A stretch of DNA of 55,823 nucleotides from Pluralibacter sp. UBA7423 (GCA_002470465.1 DKMD01000020.1:54222-110044), one strand, 5' to 3'. Shown: positions 19,132-28,188, counted from the first letter of the stretch. Made by a program: numbers and translations. Notes: generated by a model from the sequence alone, not told the origin.

Positions 19132-20721
19132 TTAGTGCTCGCGAGTTTTACGGAACTGAACGTCAGGGTAACGTTCCTGAGTCAGGTTCAGGTTTACCAT
19201 CGTTGGGGCGATATAGGTGAGGTTGTCGCCGCCGTCCAGCGCAAGCTGTACTTCGTTTTTGCGCTTGAACTCTTCGAATTTCTTCACATCGCTGCTTTCT
19301 ACCCAGCGTGCCGTCGCCACGTTCACCGATTCGTAAATCGCTTCGACGTTGTACTCGCTCTTCAGACGCGCAACCACCACGTCGAACTGCAGCACACCGA
19401 CCGCGCCAACGATCAGATCGTTGTTGGCAATCGGGCGGAAGACCTGCACGGCGCCCTCTTCCGAGAGCTGAACCAGCCCTTTGAGCAGTTGCTTCTGCTT
19501 GAGCGGATCCTTCAGGCGAATACGACGGAACAGCTCCGGCGCGAAGTTCGGAATGCCGGTGAACTTCATCATTTCGCCCTGGGTAAAGGTGTCACCAATC
19601 TGAATGGTGCCGTGGTTATGCAGGCCAATGATGTCGCCCGGGAAGGCTTCTTCCACGTGCGAACGGTCGCCCGCCATAAAGGTCAGCGCGTCGGAGATAA
19701 CGACATCTTTCCCGGTGCGCACCTGACGCAGCTTCATGCCCTTTTCATATTTACCGGACACCACACGCATGAACGCTACGCGGTCACGGTGTTTCGGGTC
19801 CATGTTGGCCTGAATCTTAAACACGAAGCCTGAGAACTTCTCTTCTTTCGCTTCGACTTCACGGCTGTCGGTTTTACGCGGCATTGGCGCTGGCGCCCAT
19901 TCCACCAGACCGTCCAGCATGTGATCCACGCCGAAGTTACCGAGTGCGGTACCGAAGAACACCGGGGTGATTTCGCCTGCCAGGAACAGTTCCTGATCGA
20001 ACTCGTGAGACGCGCCCTGAACCAGCTCCAGCTCTTCACGCAGCTGTGCCGCCAGCTCTTCGCCTACGGCCGCGTCGAGATCCGGGTTGTTCAGCCCTTT
20101 AACAATGCGAACTTCCTGGATCGTATGGCCTTTACCGGTCTGGTACAGATAGGTTTCATCTTTGTAGAGATGATAAACGCCCTTAAACAGCTTGCCGCAG
20201 CCGATAGGCCAGGTGATTGGCGCACAGCCGATTTTCAGCTCGCGCTCCACTTCATCCAGCACTTCCATCGGATCGCGGATGTCACGATCGAGTTTATTCA
20301 TGAAGGTCAGGATCGGCGTATCGCGCAGACGGGTCACTTCCATCAGCTTACGGGTACGATCCTCAACGCCTTTTGCGGCGTCGATAACCATCAGACAGCA
20401 GTCCACCGCCGTCAGGGTACGGTAGGTATCTTCGGAGAAGTCTTCGTGACCCGGGGTATCAAGCAGATTCACCAGGCAGTCGTGATACGGGAACTGCATC
20501 ACGGAGGTGGTGATCGAGATCCCACGCTGCTTTTCCATCTCCATCCAGTCGGATTTCGCATGCTGGCTGGAGCCACGGCCTTTGACGGTACCGGCGGTCT
20601 GGATCGCCTGTCCGAACAGCAGCACTTTTTCAGTGATGGTCGTTTTACCGGCATCCGGGTGAGAAATGATGGCAAAAGTGCGGCGTTTGGCCACCTCTTG
20701 CAGATAAGGAGACAACGTCAT
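19132..20721 (-). CDS. prfC: PrfC: peptide chain release factor 3
   Basis: RF3 is a GTPase that recycles RF1 and RF2 from the ribosome after termination. It is 529 aa from the ATG at 20719-20721 (MTLSPYLQ); the upstream TTG in frame adds two codons and is less likely. G motifs are visible: SHPDAGKTT, the RGISITTSV switch, DTPGHEDF and NKLDRD. The EF-G-like domains 2 and 3 follow. An AAGAAGAA ribosome-binding region precedes it. Confidence 0.97.
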   Translation of the reverse strand: MTLSPYLQEVAKRRTFAIISHPDAGKTTITEKVLLFGQAIQTAGTVKGRGSSQHAKSDWMEMEKQRGISITTSVMQFPYHDCLVNLLDTPGHEDFSEDTYRTLTAVDCCLMVIDAAKGVEDRTRKLMEVTRLRDTPILTFMNKLDRDIRDPMEVLDEVERELKIGCAPITWPIGCGKLFKGVYHLYKDETYLYQTGKGHTIQEVRIVKGLNNPDLDAAVGEELAAQLREELELVQGASHEFDQELFLAGEITPVFFGTALGNFGVDHMLDGLVEWAPAPMPRKTDSREVEAKEEKFSGFVFKIQANMDPKHRDRVAFMRVVSGKYEKGMKLRQVRTGKDVVISDALTFMAGDRSHVEEAFPGDIIGLHNHGTIQIGDTFTQGEMMKFTGIPNFAPELFRRIRLKDPLKQKQLLKGLVQLSEEGAVQVFRPIANNDLIVGAVGVLQFDVVVARLKSEYNVEAIYESVNVATARWVESSDVKKFEEFKRKNEVQLALDGGDNLTYIAPTMVNLNLTQERYPDVQFRKTREH

Positions 20722-20812
20722 AGTCAATTCTTCTTAAGTAAACGCGGCGTCAATCCGCGCATGTTGAATACGAAAAATGCGGCTATTTTACCCGTAAGGC
20801 GGGGCCTGACAA

Positions 20813-21493
20813 TCAATGTTTACACAGGAGCTGCTCCAGTTCGGCAAGCGATGTCACGGTCCAGGTTGGCTGGATATGTTCCGGCAACACCTGCTGGTGC
20901 GCATTCAACCAGCAGGTTGAGAGCCCGGCGTTCATACCGCCGAGGATGTCAGAGGCGGCGGTGTCACCCACCATCAGCACCCGGGAGCGATCCGGGTTGC
21001 CCGCCAGCTCCAGCGCATAATCAAAGATGCGCGCATCCGGTTTGGCCACGCCGACTTCTTCGGAAATAATCAATAAATCAAAGTGTTCACGCAGGCCAGT
21101 GCGCTCAAGGCGAATCTGCTGAAGCGAGGTGAAGCCGTTGGTGATGATCCCCATCTTCACTTTGCCTTTGAGTGAATCCAGCAGCGAAACCGCGCCCGGC
21201 AGCGGTGCGCAAATCTCGGCCATCGCGTTCATAAAGGCGTCATTCAGGTCACCCGGGTTGGCGTTCAGGCGCGCCGCCCAGCCTTCAAAACGCTGATGCT
21301 GAAGCTGCAAAGAGGTGATCGCCCCATTCTGGTAATCCACCCACAGCGGCTTATTCACGGCCTGGTAGTCCTGGAAATCTTCAGCGGTGAAGGTCACGCT
21401 ATAGTCAAGAAACATCCGCTGTAGGCCGCTGAACGAGTCGAAGGTAAACAGCGTCTCGTCGGCATCAAAGAAAATCCAGTCCCACTTCTTCAT
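20813..21493 (-). CDS. yjjG: YjjG: HAD-family pyrimidine nucleotidase
   Basis: YjjG dephosphorylates dUMP, dTMP and non-canonical pyrimidine nucleotides and so guards the DNA precursor pool. The 226-aa protein has [13 protein letters not shown] with the nucleophile aspartate, [10 protein letters not shown], and [11 protein letters not shown] with [11 protein letters not shown]. It is third in holD-rimI-yjjG, 14 bp after the rimI stop, as in E. coli. Confidence 0.95.
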   Translation of the reverse strand: MKKWDWIFFDADETLFTFDSFSGLQRMFLDYSVTFTAEDFQDYQAVNKPLWVDYQNGAITSLQLQHQRFEGWAARLNANPGDLNDAFMNAMAEICAPLPGAVSLLDSLKGKVKMGIITNGFTSLQQIRLERTGLREHFDLLIISEEVGVAKPDARIFDYALELAGNPDRSRVLMVGDTAASDILGGMNAGLSTCWLNAHQQVLPEHIQPTWTVTSLAELEQLLCKH

Positions 21494-21507
21494 CGTAAAC
21501 CCTTGTC

Positions 21508-21954
21508 TTACATACTGACAGGCAGCGCCATGATCAGAGCATCTTCGCGCCCGTCTGCCGTTGGATAATAGTTGCGGCGAATCGTCGCTTCGTTAAAACC
21601 TACGCTTTCATACAATGTGATTGCGGCGGCGTTCGAGGCCCGAACCTCCAGCCACAGCGTCGCCACGCCACGCTGTTCCACTTCGTCGATGACCCGCTCA
21701 AGCAGCTCGCGCCCGAGCCCCCGGCGCTGAAATGCCGGGTCGACCGCGATATTGAACAACGTAGCCTCATCAAGCACGATTTGCGTGATAGCGAAGGCCG
21801 CCATTTCACCGTCGACGGTCAGCTGCAGGTTGAGATAGCGTTCGCCCTGATTGCTGGCGAGCGTCTGCTCGCTCCACGGAAACGCATGAGCGCGCTGTTC
21901 AATGCGCAATGCGCGCGGTAAATCAGTCTGACTGAGGGAAGAAATCGTGTTCAT
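21508..21954 (-). CDS. rimI: RimI: ribosomal protein S18 alanine N-acetyltransferase
   Basis: RimI acetylates the N-terminal alanine of ribosomal protein S18. It is a 148-aa GNAT protein with [19 protein letters not shown] (acetyl-CoA loop R-R-G-L-G) and [18 protein letters not shown] at the complement of 21952-21954 is chosen over an upstream in-frame GTG because it gives MNTISSL as in E. coli. It overlaps the end of holD by 32 bp. Confidence 0.96.
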   Translation of the reverse strand: MNTISSLSQTDLPRALRIEQRAHAFPWSEQTLASNQGERYLNLQLTVDGEMAAFAITQIVLDEATLFNIAVDPAFQRRGLGRELLERVIDEVEQRGVATLWLEVRASNAAAITLYESVGFNEATIRRNYYPTADGREDALIMALPVSM

Positions 21955-22336
21955 GAGCACAAATTTGTTGCCAGAGCTCAGCGCGAGCCGCCGCGCTGGT
22001 CTGTAGTTGTTCGAATACCGGGCTCGTCACCTGCGCGCCTTCCAGCGCAACGGGCTCGTCTTCGCCAAGACGCCAGCTGTTGCAGCGTCCGCCTTCCGGC
22101 AGCATCGCTACACGATCGGGCGTCAGCTGTAATACCTGATCTGGCGTGACGGCAAACGCACGCAGAATGTCGTTCAGCAGCGGTTCGGTCAGCGCGGGCA
22201 GTGTTTGCGCCACCATCACCAGGCGGATATGTTCAGGCAGCGAGATAGCGATTTCGCCCTGCAACACCGAAGGGCGGCGCAAAGACCACTGGGTAATGCC
22301 CAGCTGCTGTAGTTGCCAGTCTCGTCGGGATGTCAT
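21923..22336 (-). CDS. holD: HolD: DNA polymerase III psi subunit
   Basis: Psi bridges the clamp loader to chi and single-strand binding protein. The 137-aa protein starts MTSRRDWQLQQLGITQW at the complement of 22334-22336, with GGAGAAAC upstream; the longer frame to 22399 is not used. The length and N-terminal tau-binding segment match E. coli. It is divergent from rsmC, and the gap holds a palindromic repeat. Confidence 0.95.
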   Translation of the reverse strand: MTSRRDWQLQQLGITQWSLRRPSVLQGEIAISLPEHIRLVMVAQTLPALTEPLLNDILRAFAVTPDQVLQLTPDRVAMLPEGGRCNSWRLGEDEPVALEGAQVTSPVFEQLQTSAAARAELWQQICAHEHDFFPQSD

Positions 22337-22420
22337 CGCGGGTTTCTCCTGTCTGTCAGGCGCGGAAATATAGCAAATTCGGCGAAGTTGCGCCAACAAA
22401 GCGAGGCCGCCGCCTTGTTA

Positions 22421-22490
22421 TATAGCCTGAATAATTCGAGTGACAGCAAGCGCAGCCAACGCAGATGTAACTTGAAGTATGACGGCTATA
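22421..22490. repeat. Palindromic mini-element with TATAGCC/GGCTATA ends
   Basis: A 70-bp unit begins TATAGCCTGAATAATTCGAG and ends CTTGAAGTATGACGGCTATA. The ends are imperfect inverted repeats of about 20 bp. The sequence resembles a short internal-deletion form of a palindromic element common in Klebsiella, Serratia and Yersinia intergenic regions. Confidence 0.6.
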
Positions 22491-22502
22491 AACGTGTATA
22501 AT
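22472..22502 (+). promoter_or_regulatory. Likely rsmC promoter
   Basis: TATAAT at 22497-22502, preceded by TG, with TTGAAG at 22472-22477 (19-bp spacer, longer than ideal). The -35-like hexamer lies inside the palindromic element. Confidence 0.45.
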
Positions 22503-22533
22503 CCCGCCCGTCTTTAATCAATGGTGACTTTTT

Positions 22534-23562
22534 ATGTCTGCTTTATCTCCGGCAAGTGAAGTCTTGCTGCGCCACAGTGATGATTTCGAACAAAGCCGCA
22601 TTCTGTTTGCCGGTGATCTGCAGGATGACCTGCCCGCTCGTCTGGATACCGCCTTTAGCCGCGCCCATACGCAACAGTTTCACCACTGGCAGGTGCTGAG
22701 CCGCCAGATGGGCGAGAACGTGCGCTTCAGCCTGACGGCGGAAGCCGCCGACGTGGCCGACTGTGACACGCTGATTTACTACTGGCCGAAAAACAAGCCC
22801 GAGGCGCTGTACCAGCTGACCAATATTCTGTCGCTGCTGCCGGTGGGCACCGATATTTTTGTCGTCGGTGAAAACCGCAGCGGCGTGCGCAGCGCCGAGC
22901 AAATGCTCGCGGAATTCGCTCCGTTGAATAAAGTCGACAGCGCTCGCCGCTGTGGCCTTTACCATGGTCGACTGGAAAAGCAGCCGTCGTTTAACGCCGA
23001 AGGTTACTGGGGCGAATATCAGCTCGACGGCCTGACCATTAAAACCCTGCCGGGTGTCTTCAGTCGCGATGGTCTGGACGTTGGCAGCCAGCTACTGCTT
23101 TCCACCCTGACGCCGCACACCAAAGGCAAAGTGCTGGACGTCGGCTGTGGCGCGGGCGTTCTGGCGACCGTACTGGCGAGCCATTCGCCAAAAGTTCGCC
23201 TGACGCTATGCGACGTGAGTGCACCTGCGGTAGAAGCCAGCCGTGCAACGCTTGCTGCGAACGAACTTGAAGGCGAAGTTTTTGCCAGCAACGTTTTCTC
23301 CGAAGTCACCGGCCGCTTCGATATGATCATCTCCAACCCGCCGTTCCACGACGGGCTGCAGACCAGCCTGGAAGCCGCACAACAGTTGATTCGCGGCGCG
23401 GTGCGTCATCTGAACAGCGGCGGCGAGCTGCGAATCGTGGCCAACGCCTTCCTGCCTTACCCGAAAGTGCTGGATGAAGTCTTTGGCTTCCACGAAGTGA
23501 TTGCCCAGACGGGCCGCTTCAAAGTCTACCGCACGGTAATGACCCGTCAGGCGAAAAAATAA
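22534..23562 (+). CDS. rsmC: RsmC: 16S rRNA m2G1207 methyltransferase
   Basis: RsmC methylates G1207 of 16S rRNA in the 30S subunit. The 342-aa protein has a degenerate N-terminal methyltransferase-like domain and a catalytic C-terminal domain with [16 protein letters not shown] (SAM binding) and SNPPFHDGL (the NPPF amine methylation motif). It is divergent from holD and followed by a terminator before the tRNA cluster. Confidence 0.97.
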   Translation: MSALSPASEVLLRHSDDFEQSRILFAGDLQDDLPARLDTAFSRAHTQQFHHWQVLSRQMGENVRFSLTAEAADVADCDTLIYYWPKNKPEALYQLTNILSLLPVGTDIFVVGENRSGVRSAEQMLAEFAPLNKVDSARRCGLYHGRLEKQPSFNAEGYWGEYQLDGLTIKTLPGVFSRDGLDVGSQLLLSTLTPHTKGKVLDVGCGAGVLATVLASHSPKVRLTLCDVSAPAVEASRATLAANELEGEVFASNVFSEVTGRFDMIISNPPFHDGLQTSLEAAQQLIRGAVRHLNSGGELRIVANAFLPYPKVLDEVFGFHEVIAQTGRFKVYRTVMTRQAKK

Positions 23563-23572
23563 TCTTTACCCA

Positions 23573-23602
23573 CCCTGCAGGCTCTACCCTGCGGGGATTT
23601 TC
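23573..23602 (+). terminator. rsmC terminator
   Basis: CCCTGCAGG and CCTGCGGGG form a 9-bp stem (one G-U) with a 6-base loop, followed by ATTTTCCC. Confidence 0.7.
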
Positions 23603-23672
23603 CCTCTCTTTTCTCCGTTCCGTTAAAGCGCCCAATTTTAGAGCGATCGGCAAATTCGGCTGCAATTAACTG

Positions 23673-23710
23673 TTGACGAAAACCCTGAATCCACTAGAAT
23701 GCGCCTCCGT
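23673..23710 (+). promoter_or_regulatory. tRNA-Leu operon promoter with GC-rich discriminator
   Basis: TTGACG (23673-23678), a 16-bp spacer and TAGAAT (23695-23700), then GCGCCTCCGT. The GC-rich discriminator is the hallmark of stringently controlled stable RNA promoters. A small GATTCT/AGAATC hairpin lies in the leader. Confidence 0.85.
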
Positions 23711-23740
23711 AGTAGCGATTCTTTATAGAATCGATGGTAT

Positions 23741-23827
23741 GCGAAGGTGGCGGAATTGGTAGACGCGCTAGCTTCAGGTGTTAGTGTCCTTACGGATGTG
23801 GGGGTTCGAGTCCCCCCCCTCGCACCA
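23741..23827 (+). tRNA. leuQ: tRNA-Leu (CAG), copy 1
   Basis: An 87-nt class II tRNA with encoded CCA. The anticodon CAG is at 23775-23777 in the loop TTCAGGT, and the variable arm has stem GTCC/GGAT. It matches E. coli tRNA-Leu1 closely. The assignment of leuQ, leuP and leuV to individual copies is by order only. Confidence 0.96.
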
Positions 23828-23855
23828 TATACTACGAAGATATTGCTCACACTGG

Positions 23856-23942
23856 GCGAAGGTGGCGGAATTGGTAGACGCGCTAGCTTCAGGTGTTAGT
23901 GTCCTTACGGATGTGGGGGTTCGAGTCCCCCCCCTCGCACCA
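23856..23942 (+). tRNA. leuP: tRNA-Leu (CAG), copy 2
   Basis: An 87-nt copy identical to copy 1, separated from it by 28 bp and transcribed in the same precursor. Confidence 0.96.
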
Positions 23943-23972
23943 AAGAGGGCAATATCACGATAAGATTTCTGT

Positions 23973-24058
23973 GCGAAGGTGGCGGAATTGGTAGACGCGC
24001 TAGCTTCAGGTGTTAGTGTCCTTAGGATGTGGGGGTTCGAGTCCCCCCCCTCGCACCA
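23973..24058 (+). tRNA. leuV: tRNA-Leu (CAG), copy 3 with a one-base shorter variable arm
   Basis: An 86-nt copy. It is identical to copies 1 and 2 except for the loss of one C in the variable-arm loop (CTTAGG at 24021-24026 instead of CTTACGG). The acceptor, D, anticodon and T arms are intact, so it is probably functional. Confidence 0.92.
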
Positions 24059-24093
24059 GCATTCTTATCCCTCTTTCTTCTCTCCCTGTTTTC

Positions 24094-24336
24094 TTACTGT
24101 CCCATCAGCTTTAAATTCATCAACACCAGCATCATGCCGCCGATAAGCGCAAACGCCGATGGCAGCAAAATGAAATGCCGCAGCTGTCGATGCCAGATCA
24201 TGATGCAGGAAAGCAGCAGGCCCATGGCAATCAGGCCCCGCCAGATATCGGCAGACAGGCCCGCAAAAGCCAACCCGGCCAAAACTACGCCAGGAATCAG
24301 CACCCCCCATCCACTGCCCAACGCCCGTTGCAACAT
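24094..24336 (-). CDS. yjjZ: YjjZ-like DUF1435 small membrane protein
   Basis: An 80-aa protein with about three membrane helices (LIPGVVLAGLAFAG, GLIAMGLLLSCIMIW and LLPSAFALIGGMMLVLMN). From memory it matches the DUF1435 family, which includes E. coli YjjZ next to the leu tRNAs. ATG at 24334-24336 is chosen over the open-frame start at 24375 because the latter lies upstream of the predicted transcription start. A sigma-70 promoter covered by Fur-like sequence precedes it, suggesting iron control. The function is unknown. Confidence 0.75.
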   Translation of the reverse strand: MLQRALGSGWGVLIPGVVLAGLAFAGLSADIWRGLIAMGLLLSCIMIWHRQLRHFILLPSAFALIGGMMLVLMNLKLMGQ

Positions 24337-24358
24337 GGTGTCAGCTCTCAATCCGATA

Positions 24359-24398
24359 ATGATAACCAATATCATATGATAATTCTTATCATTTGCAA
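24359..24398 (-). promoter_or_regulatory. Promoter and Fur-like boxes of the yjjZ-like gene
   Basis: On the minus strand TTGCAA (24393-24398), a 16-bp spacer and TATGAT (24371-24376) form the promoter. GATAATGATAACCAATATC, ending at 24373, matches the 19-bp Fur consensus at 17 positions by my count. A second weaker box (about 15 of 19) covers the spacer. Confidence 0.7.
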
Positions 24399-24589
24399 AT
24401 TCCTGCCGGAAACCGTCGCACTCTTTACTTGCATGCTGATGACAGTACTGTCGGAAGGTGATAAATTGCGAGAAAAATCCGAATAGATTAGCGATCCTGA
24501 TATTTTCATGCGCCTCGTTCCCGCGTGAGAATTGTCATTCCTGATCGCCGGCATCTCTCTGACCGTATAATAAATAAAGATTTCCTCAC

Positions 24590-25654
24590 ATGACATCAAA
24601 ATCCTGGCGTTCACTGCGCATTAAAAAATATCAGTTTTCACTACGCCTGTTTTTATTTCTTAATTTAACATCTTCACTATTTTCCATGCTGAGTCCGGTC
24701 TATCACGTGGCGGCGATAACCCTGCCGCTGATGCTGATCATGCTGACCAGCACCGGATTGCTGCTGGGTCATTGGGCATGGGCGGAAAGAAAAATCAATA
24801 TTCCTGCCATCTCCATTCTTTTTGGCTGTTTATGGGCATGGCACATTGCAGTCAAATCCCCGTTAATGCCTCAACCCCAATTTAACTATCTGGTGATTGC
24901 GTTATTAAGCGTGCTGTTTATCGGCGCCATTGCTTTTTCTAATAATATCATTGCTTTTACGCTGCATTCATTGCCGGTGCTTATCACTTGTCTGGTGCTT
25001 GGCGACGGCGATCAGTGGCTGCGGATGATTTATTGCTTCGCCCTGCCCGTTATCGGTATCGCCATTCAGAGCGTGATTCAAAAGCGTAACGACAATTTTG
25101 CCCATGGGTTGATGTACAAGCTGCTGGAAGAGCGCCAGACCCTGAACGATCTGAGTATGCTCGACCCGCTGACTGGCCTCTACAACCGCCGCGGCCTGCA
25201 AAATCGACTGGAAACGTTGATGACGCTGGATGCCAGCGATCATTACGTGCTGCTGCTCGATATCGACTACTTCAAAGCCTACAACGATCATTATGGCCAT
25301 ATGATGGGGGATCAGGCGCTGATTCAGGTCTCCGCGGCCATTCGAAATGCCGTGCGTTCGAGAGACGTTGTGACCCGCTATGGCGGTGAAGAATTTATGG
25401 TACTGCTGACCTCGACAACGCCCGAATGCGCAATGCAAACTGCAGAGCGCATTCGTCAGCGAGTGTACGACCTGAAAATCCCTCATATGTTTAACCACAG
25501 CGTAGCCACCAACGTGACGGTGAGCATCGGGATCGCTCCACTGGTGGGAGAAGACATTGAAGACGCGCTGACCAAAGCCGACAAAGCGCTGTATGAAGCC
25601 AAGCATCTTGGCCGCAACAACATTCTGTCGAGCGCTACGCTACAGAATGCGTAA
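24590..25654 (+). CDS. Membrane-bound diguanylate cyclase (GGDEF)
   Basis: A 354-aa enzyme predicted to make cyclic di-GMP from two GTP. The N-terminal 190 residues hold about six membrane helices with no recognisable sensor motif. A short linker (LLEERQTLNDLSMLDPLTGLYNRRGL) leads into the GGDEF domain with RYGGEEFMVLL, an active GGEEF signature. RSRD stands five residues before it, fitting the RxxD product-inhibition site. It lies between two genes with Fur-like sites, but no Fur site can be assigned to it. Confidence 0.92.
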   Translation: MTSKSWRSLRIKKYQFSLRLFLFLNLTSSLFSMLSPVYHVAAITLPLMLIMLTSTGLLLGHWAWAERKINIPAISILFGCLWAWHIAVKSPLMPQPQFNYLVIALLSVLFIGAIAFSNNIIAFTLHSLPVLITCLVLGDGDQWLRMIYCFALPVIGIAIQSVIQKRNDNFAHGLMYKLLEERQTLNDLSMLDPLTGLYNRRGLQNRLETLMTLDASDHYVLLLDIDYFKAYNDHYGHMMGDQALIQVSAAIRNAVRSRDVVTRYGGEEFMVLLTSTTPECAMQTAERIRQRVYDLKIPHMFNHSVATNVTVSIGIAPLVGEDIEDALTKADKALYEAKHLGRNNILSSATLQNA

Positions 25655-25713
25655 TAGCAAGCTTTGAGCGGCAGCTAGCATGAAATGTGTTGCGATTCCC
25701 TGTAGCTACAGCT

Positions 25714-25737
25714 AGGATTAGCAATCATTATCATTTA
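25714..25737 (+). promoter_or_regulatory. Fur box upstream of fhuF
   Basis: AATCATTATC (25723-25732) matches the right half of the Fur consensus exactly and is extended by ATTTAG. It ends about 25 bp before the fhuF start. A 12-bp palindrome CTGTAGCTACAG lies just upstream (25700-25711). Confidence 0.6.
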
Positions 25738-25759
25738 GATTTGTATCCCGTTCACACAC

Positions 25760-26548
25760 ATGGCCTTACGTTCCGCACCGATTACCGGCGATCTTATCTG
25801 GCGAGCCCCGCTCTTCAGCCATGAGCCCGTTCTGGCCCAGTCCGTGCGGGACAGCATTGCGGAGCATCGCCCGCATCTGCTCGATTTTATCCATCTTGAT
25901 GAGCCTCATCCGCATCACGCTATGACGCTGGCAGAGTGGTCTCGCGGCAGCGAACTGACTTCCCTGATGGCGTGCTATGCCGATCATATCTACCGTAATC
26001 AACCCAGCCAGAAGCGTGAAAATAAGCCGCTGCTATCCCTTTGGGCGCAGTGGTATATCGGTTTACAGGTTCCGCCGCTGATGCTGGCGCTGCTCACCGA
26101 AAAGCGCGCACTCAGCCTGTCTGCGGAACATTTTCACGTGGAGTTCCATGAAACCGGACGCGCCGCCAGCTTCTGGGTCGACGTCCATCAGGATCATGCC
26201 CTGACGCAGCGCTCTTCGCTGCACAGAATGGAAAGCCTCGTCACGCAGACGATCATGCCCGTCATCGATGCGCTGGAAGCCACCGGGGAGATTAACGGCA
26301 AGCTCATCTGGAGCAACACCGGCTATCTCATCAACTGGTATCTTGGCGAGATGAAAACGCTTCTGGGCGATGAGCAGGTTAACGCGCTGCGTCAGCATCT
26401 GTTCTTTGCTAAACAGTTTTCAGACGGATGCGATAACCCGCTGTGGCGCACCGTGGTCCTGCGGGATGGCCTTCTGGTACGACGCACCTGCTGCCAGCGC
26501 TATCGCCTTCCCGACGTTCAGCAGTGCGGTGACTGCACGCTAAAATAA
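25760..26548 (+). CDS. fhuF: FhuF: ferric siderophore reductase
   Basis: FhuF is a cytoplasmic 2Fe-2S protein that reduces iron from hydroxamate siderophores. At 262 aa it has the E. coli length. The C-terminus ends CCQRYRLPDVQQCGDC, giving the unusual C-C-x10-C-x2-C cluster ligand set of this family. A Fur-like box sits just upstream, matching known iron repression. The downstream hairpin terminates it against the convergent PTS gene. Confidence 0.95.
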   Translation: MALRSAPITGDLIWRAPLFSHEPVLAQSVRDSIAEHRPHLLDFIHLDEPHPHHAMTLAEWSRGSELTSLMACYADHIYRNQPSQKRENKPLLSLWAQWYIGLQVPPLMLALLTEKRALSLSAEHFHVEFHETGRAASFWVDVHQDHALTQRSSLHRMESLVTQTIMPVIDALEATGEINGKLIWSNTGYLINWYLGEMKTLLGDEQVNALRQHLFFAKQFSDGCDNPLWRTVVLRDGLLVRRTCCQRYRLPDVQQCGDCTLK

Positions 26549-26565
26549 CCTTCTGCTAACAGCAA

Positions 26566-26598
26566 AAAGCCCCGGTAACGTTACGCTACCGGGGCTTT
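26566..26598. terminator. Bidirectional terminator between fhuF and the PTS gene
   Basis: AAAGCCCCGGTA and TACCGGGGCTTT around a 9-base loop, with A and T tracts on both sides. Confidence 0.9.
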
Positions 26599-26614
26599 GT
26601 TATTTCAGGACAGA

Positions 26615-27958
26615 TTACGCCGCTTGTTCAGTCTCTTCAGACGAGCGCTGTGCTTCTTCCGCTTCCTGTGCCAGCAGCTGCTTCTCGTAGACTTTGAAGA
26701 ACGGGAAGTAAATGATGGCGGAGACACAGGCCAGCACCACCACCAGGATGACCGCACGGAAATCCCAGCCGAGGGCCCAGGCCGCACCAACTGGCGCAGG
26801 CGCAGTCCACGGCACTACGGAGATGACGCGCCCAATCAGATCAAGCTTCATTGCCGCCCAGGCAAGCGTGGCGTTCACCATCGGGGCCAGCAGGAACGGG
26901 ATAAAGAAGACCGGGTTCATCACAATCGGCGTACCGAAAATAACCGGTTCGTTGATGTTAAAGATGCTTGGCACCACACCCAAACGACCGATGGAACGCA
27001 GGTGCGCGGACTTACTGCGCAGGTAGCAGAACACCAGTCCCATGGTGGCACCAGAGCCGCCGATCACGATGAAGAAGGTCCAGAACGCTTCCATAAAAAT
27101 ATGCGGCAGCGGTGCGCCCTGTGCCAGCGCGGTCTGGTTCAGGCCCAGGTTTGTCAGCCAGAACATTTGCAGCATACCGGAGACGATAGCAGCGCCATGG
27201 ATCCCCGCAAACCACAGCAGGTGGCCAATCAGCACGGCCAGCAGAATGGCCGGCAGGGAATCCGCCGCGGACACCAGCGGTTTAAAGATGGACATGATCG
27301 CCTGTGGGATCAGCATATCGAACTGGCTCTGAATAAACAGGCTCAGCGGATACAGCGTCAGCACCACGACCAGCACCGGAATCAGCAGGTCGAAGGAGTT
27401 CTTGATCATCGGCGGCACCTGATCCGGCAGGCGAATACCGATATTGCGAACCTTAAGGAATCGCATCATCTCCACGCAGTAGACGGCCACCAGGATAGCG
27501 GTGAAGATCCCGGTACCACCGAGGCTATGAACGGGCAGCGTGCCGTCCGTCTTCGGTGCCGCAACCAGCAGGAACGCCATGATAGACAGCATAGAGGCCA
27601 TGAACGGATCAAGCTGAGCGCTCTTTTCATAATGCTTGCCGAGGTTATAGGCAATGGCGGCGCAGATGTAGATGGACATAATGCCCATCGTCATATCGAA
27701 CGGCGTCAGGATACGGCCTTCAAATTGCTTAGCCATGTCCAGCCACGCGCGGGCAAAGCCCCAGGTGGTATCCGGCGAGAAAGGCGGGTAAGCAAACACC
27801 AGCAGGAAGGAGCCGACAATCATGAATGGCATCGCAGAGATAAAGCCATCACGAATTGCCATGACGTGGCGCTGGGACGAAATTCGCCCGGCGACAGGAC
27901 TGACGTAGTTTTCTACAAAGCGGAATATCAGATTAAACGCAGCATGGTTAGCAGACAT
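26615..27958 (-). CDS. PTS EIIC permease, lactose/cellobiose (ChbC/CelB) family
   Basis: A 447-aa membrane permease of the phosphotransferase system. It has about ten membrane segments, the GIHGAAIVSG loop and the family signature INEPVIFGTPIVMNP, whose glutamate contacts sugar. Such EIIC proteins need EIIA and EIIB partners, and none is encoded nearby, so it must use those of another operon, perhaps the chb type. The charged C-terminal tail is EAEEAQRSSEETEQAA. A strong repeated palindrome 200 bp upstream suggests control by a LacI-type repressor. The substrate is unknown, probably a beta-glucoside. Confidence 0.9.
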   Translation of the reverse strand: MSANHAAFNLIFRFVENYVSPVAGRISSQRHVMAIRDGFISAMPFMIVGSFLLVFAYPPFSPDTTWGFARAWLDMAKQFEGRILTPFDMTMGIMSIYICAAIAYNLGKHYEKSAQLDPFMASMLSIMAFLLVAAPKTDGTLPVHSLGGTGIFTAILVAVYCVEMMRFLKVRNIGIRLPDQVPPMIKNSFDLLIPVLVVVLTLYPLSLFIQSQFDMLIPQAIMSIFKPLVSAADSLPAILLAVLIGHLLWFAGIHGAAIVSGMLQMFWLTNLGLNQTALAQGAPLPHIFMEAFWTFFIVIGGSGATMGLVFCYLRSKSAHLRSIGRLGVVPSIFNINEPVIFGTPIVMNPVFFIPFLLAPMVNATLAWAAMKLDLIGRVISVVPWTAPAPVGAAWALGWDFRAVILVVVLACVSAIIYFPFFKVYEKQLLAQEAEEAQRSSEETEQAA

Positions 27959-28149
27959 AGCAGCTCTCCTGACGGGCTATAGACGTAAGCACAGCGACGG
28001 TTAGTGTGCCGTGATGTGCAATCCTGAACTGTGAGTTCACTACCACGCCGGGGTGTTGGCCCGATTGACAGCAGATAACGTTACATTTCATACACGGCTC
28101 TTATTTTTTTAGCGATACAGAGGAAGTTACGCATCCAGTATGAATCGGC

Positions 28150-28188
28150 TTCAACCGATCCTGCAACCGGTTACTGTAACCGGTTGCA
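28150..28188. promoter_or_regulatory. Repeated AACCGGTT operator, LacI-family type
   Basis: TGCAACCGGTTAC and GTAACCGGTTGCA form a perfect 13-bp inverted repeat around one T (28162-28188). Each arm holds the self-complementary core AACCGGTT, with a third weaker copy (TCAACCGATC) just left. Such cores are typical of LacI-family operators. It lies between the PTS gene and the deacylase gene and could control either. Confidence 0.7.

Noticed and set aside
23741..24058. tRNA cluster as the attachment site of an integrated element
   Set aside because: All three genes are complete and no integrase, direct tRNA-end repeat or phage gene lies nearby.
24337..24375. Upstream start for the DUF1435 protein
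   Set aside because: It would lie within the predicted promoter, ahead of the transcription start.
28029..28040. GTGA-GT-TCAC as a CRP site before the PTS gene
   Set aside because: The half-sites are 2 bp apart instead of 6.
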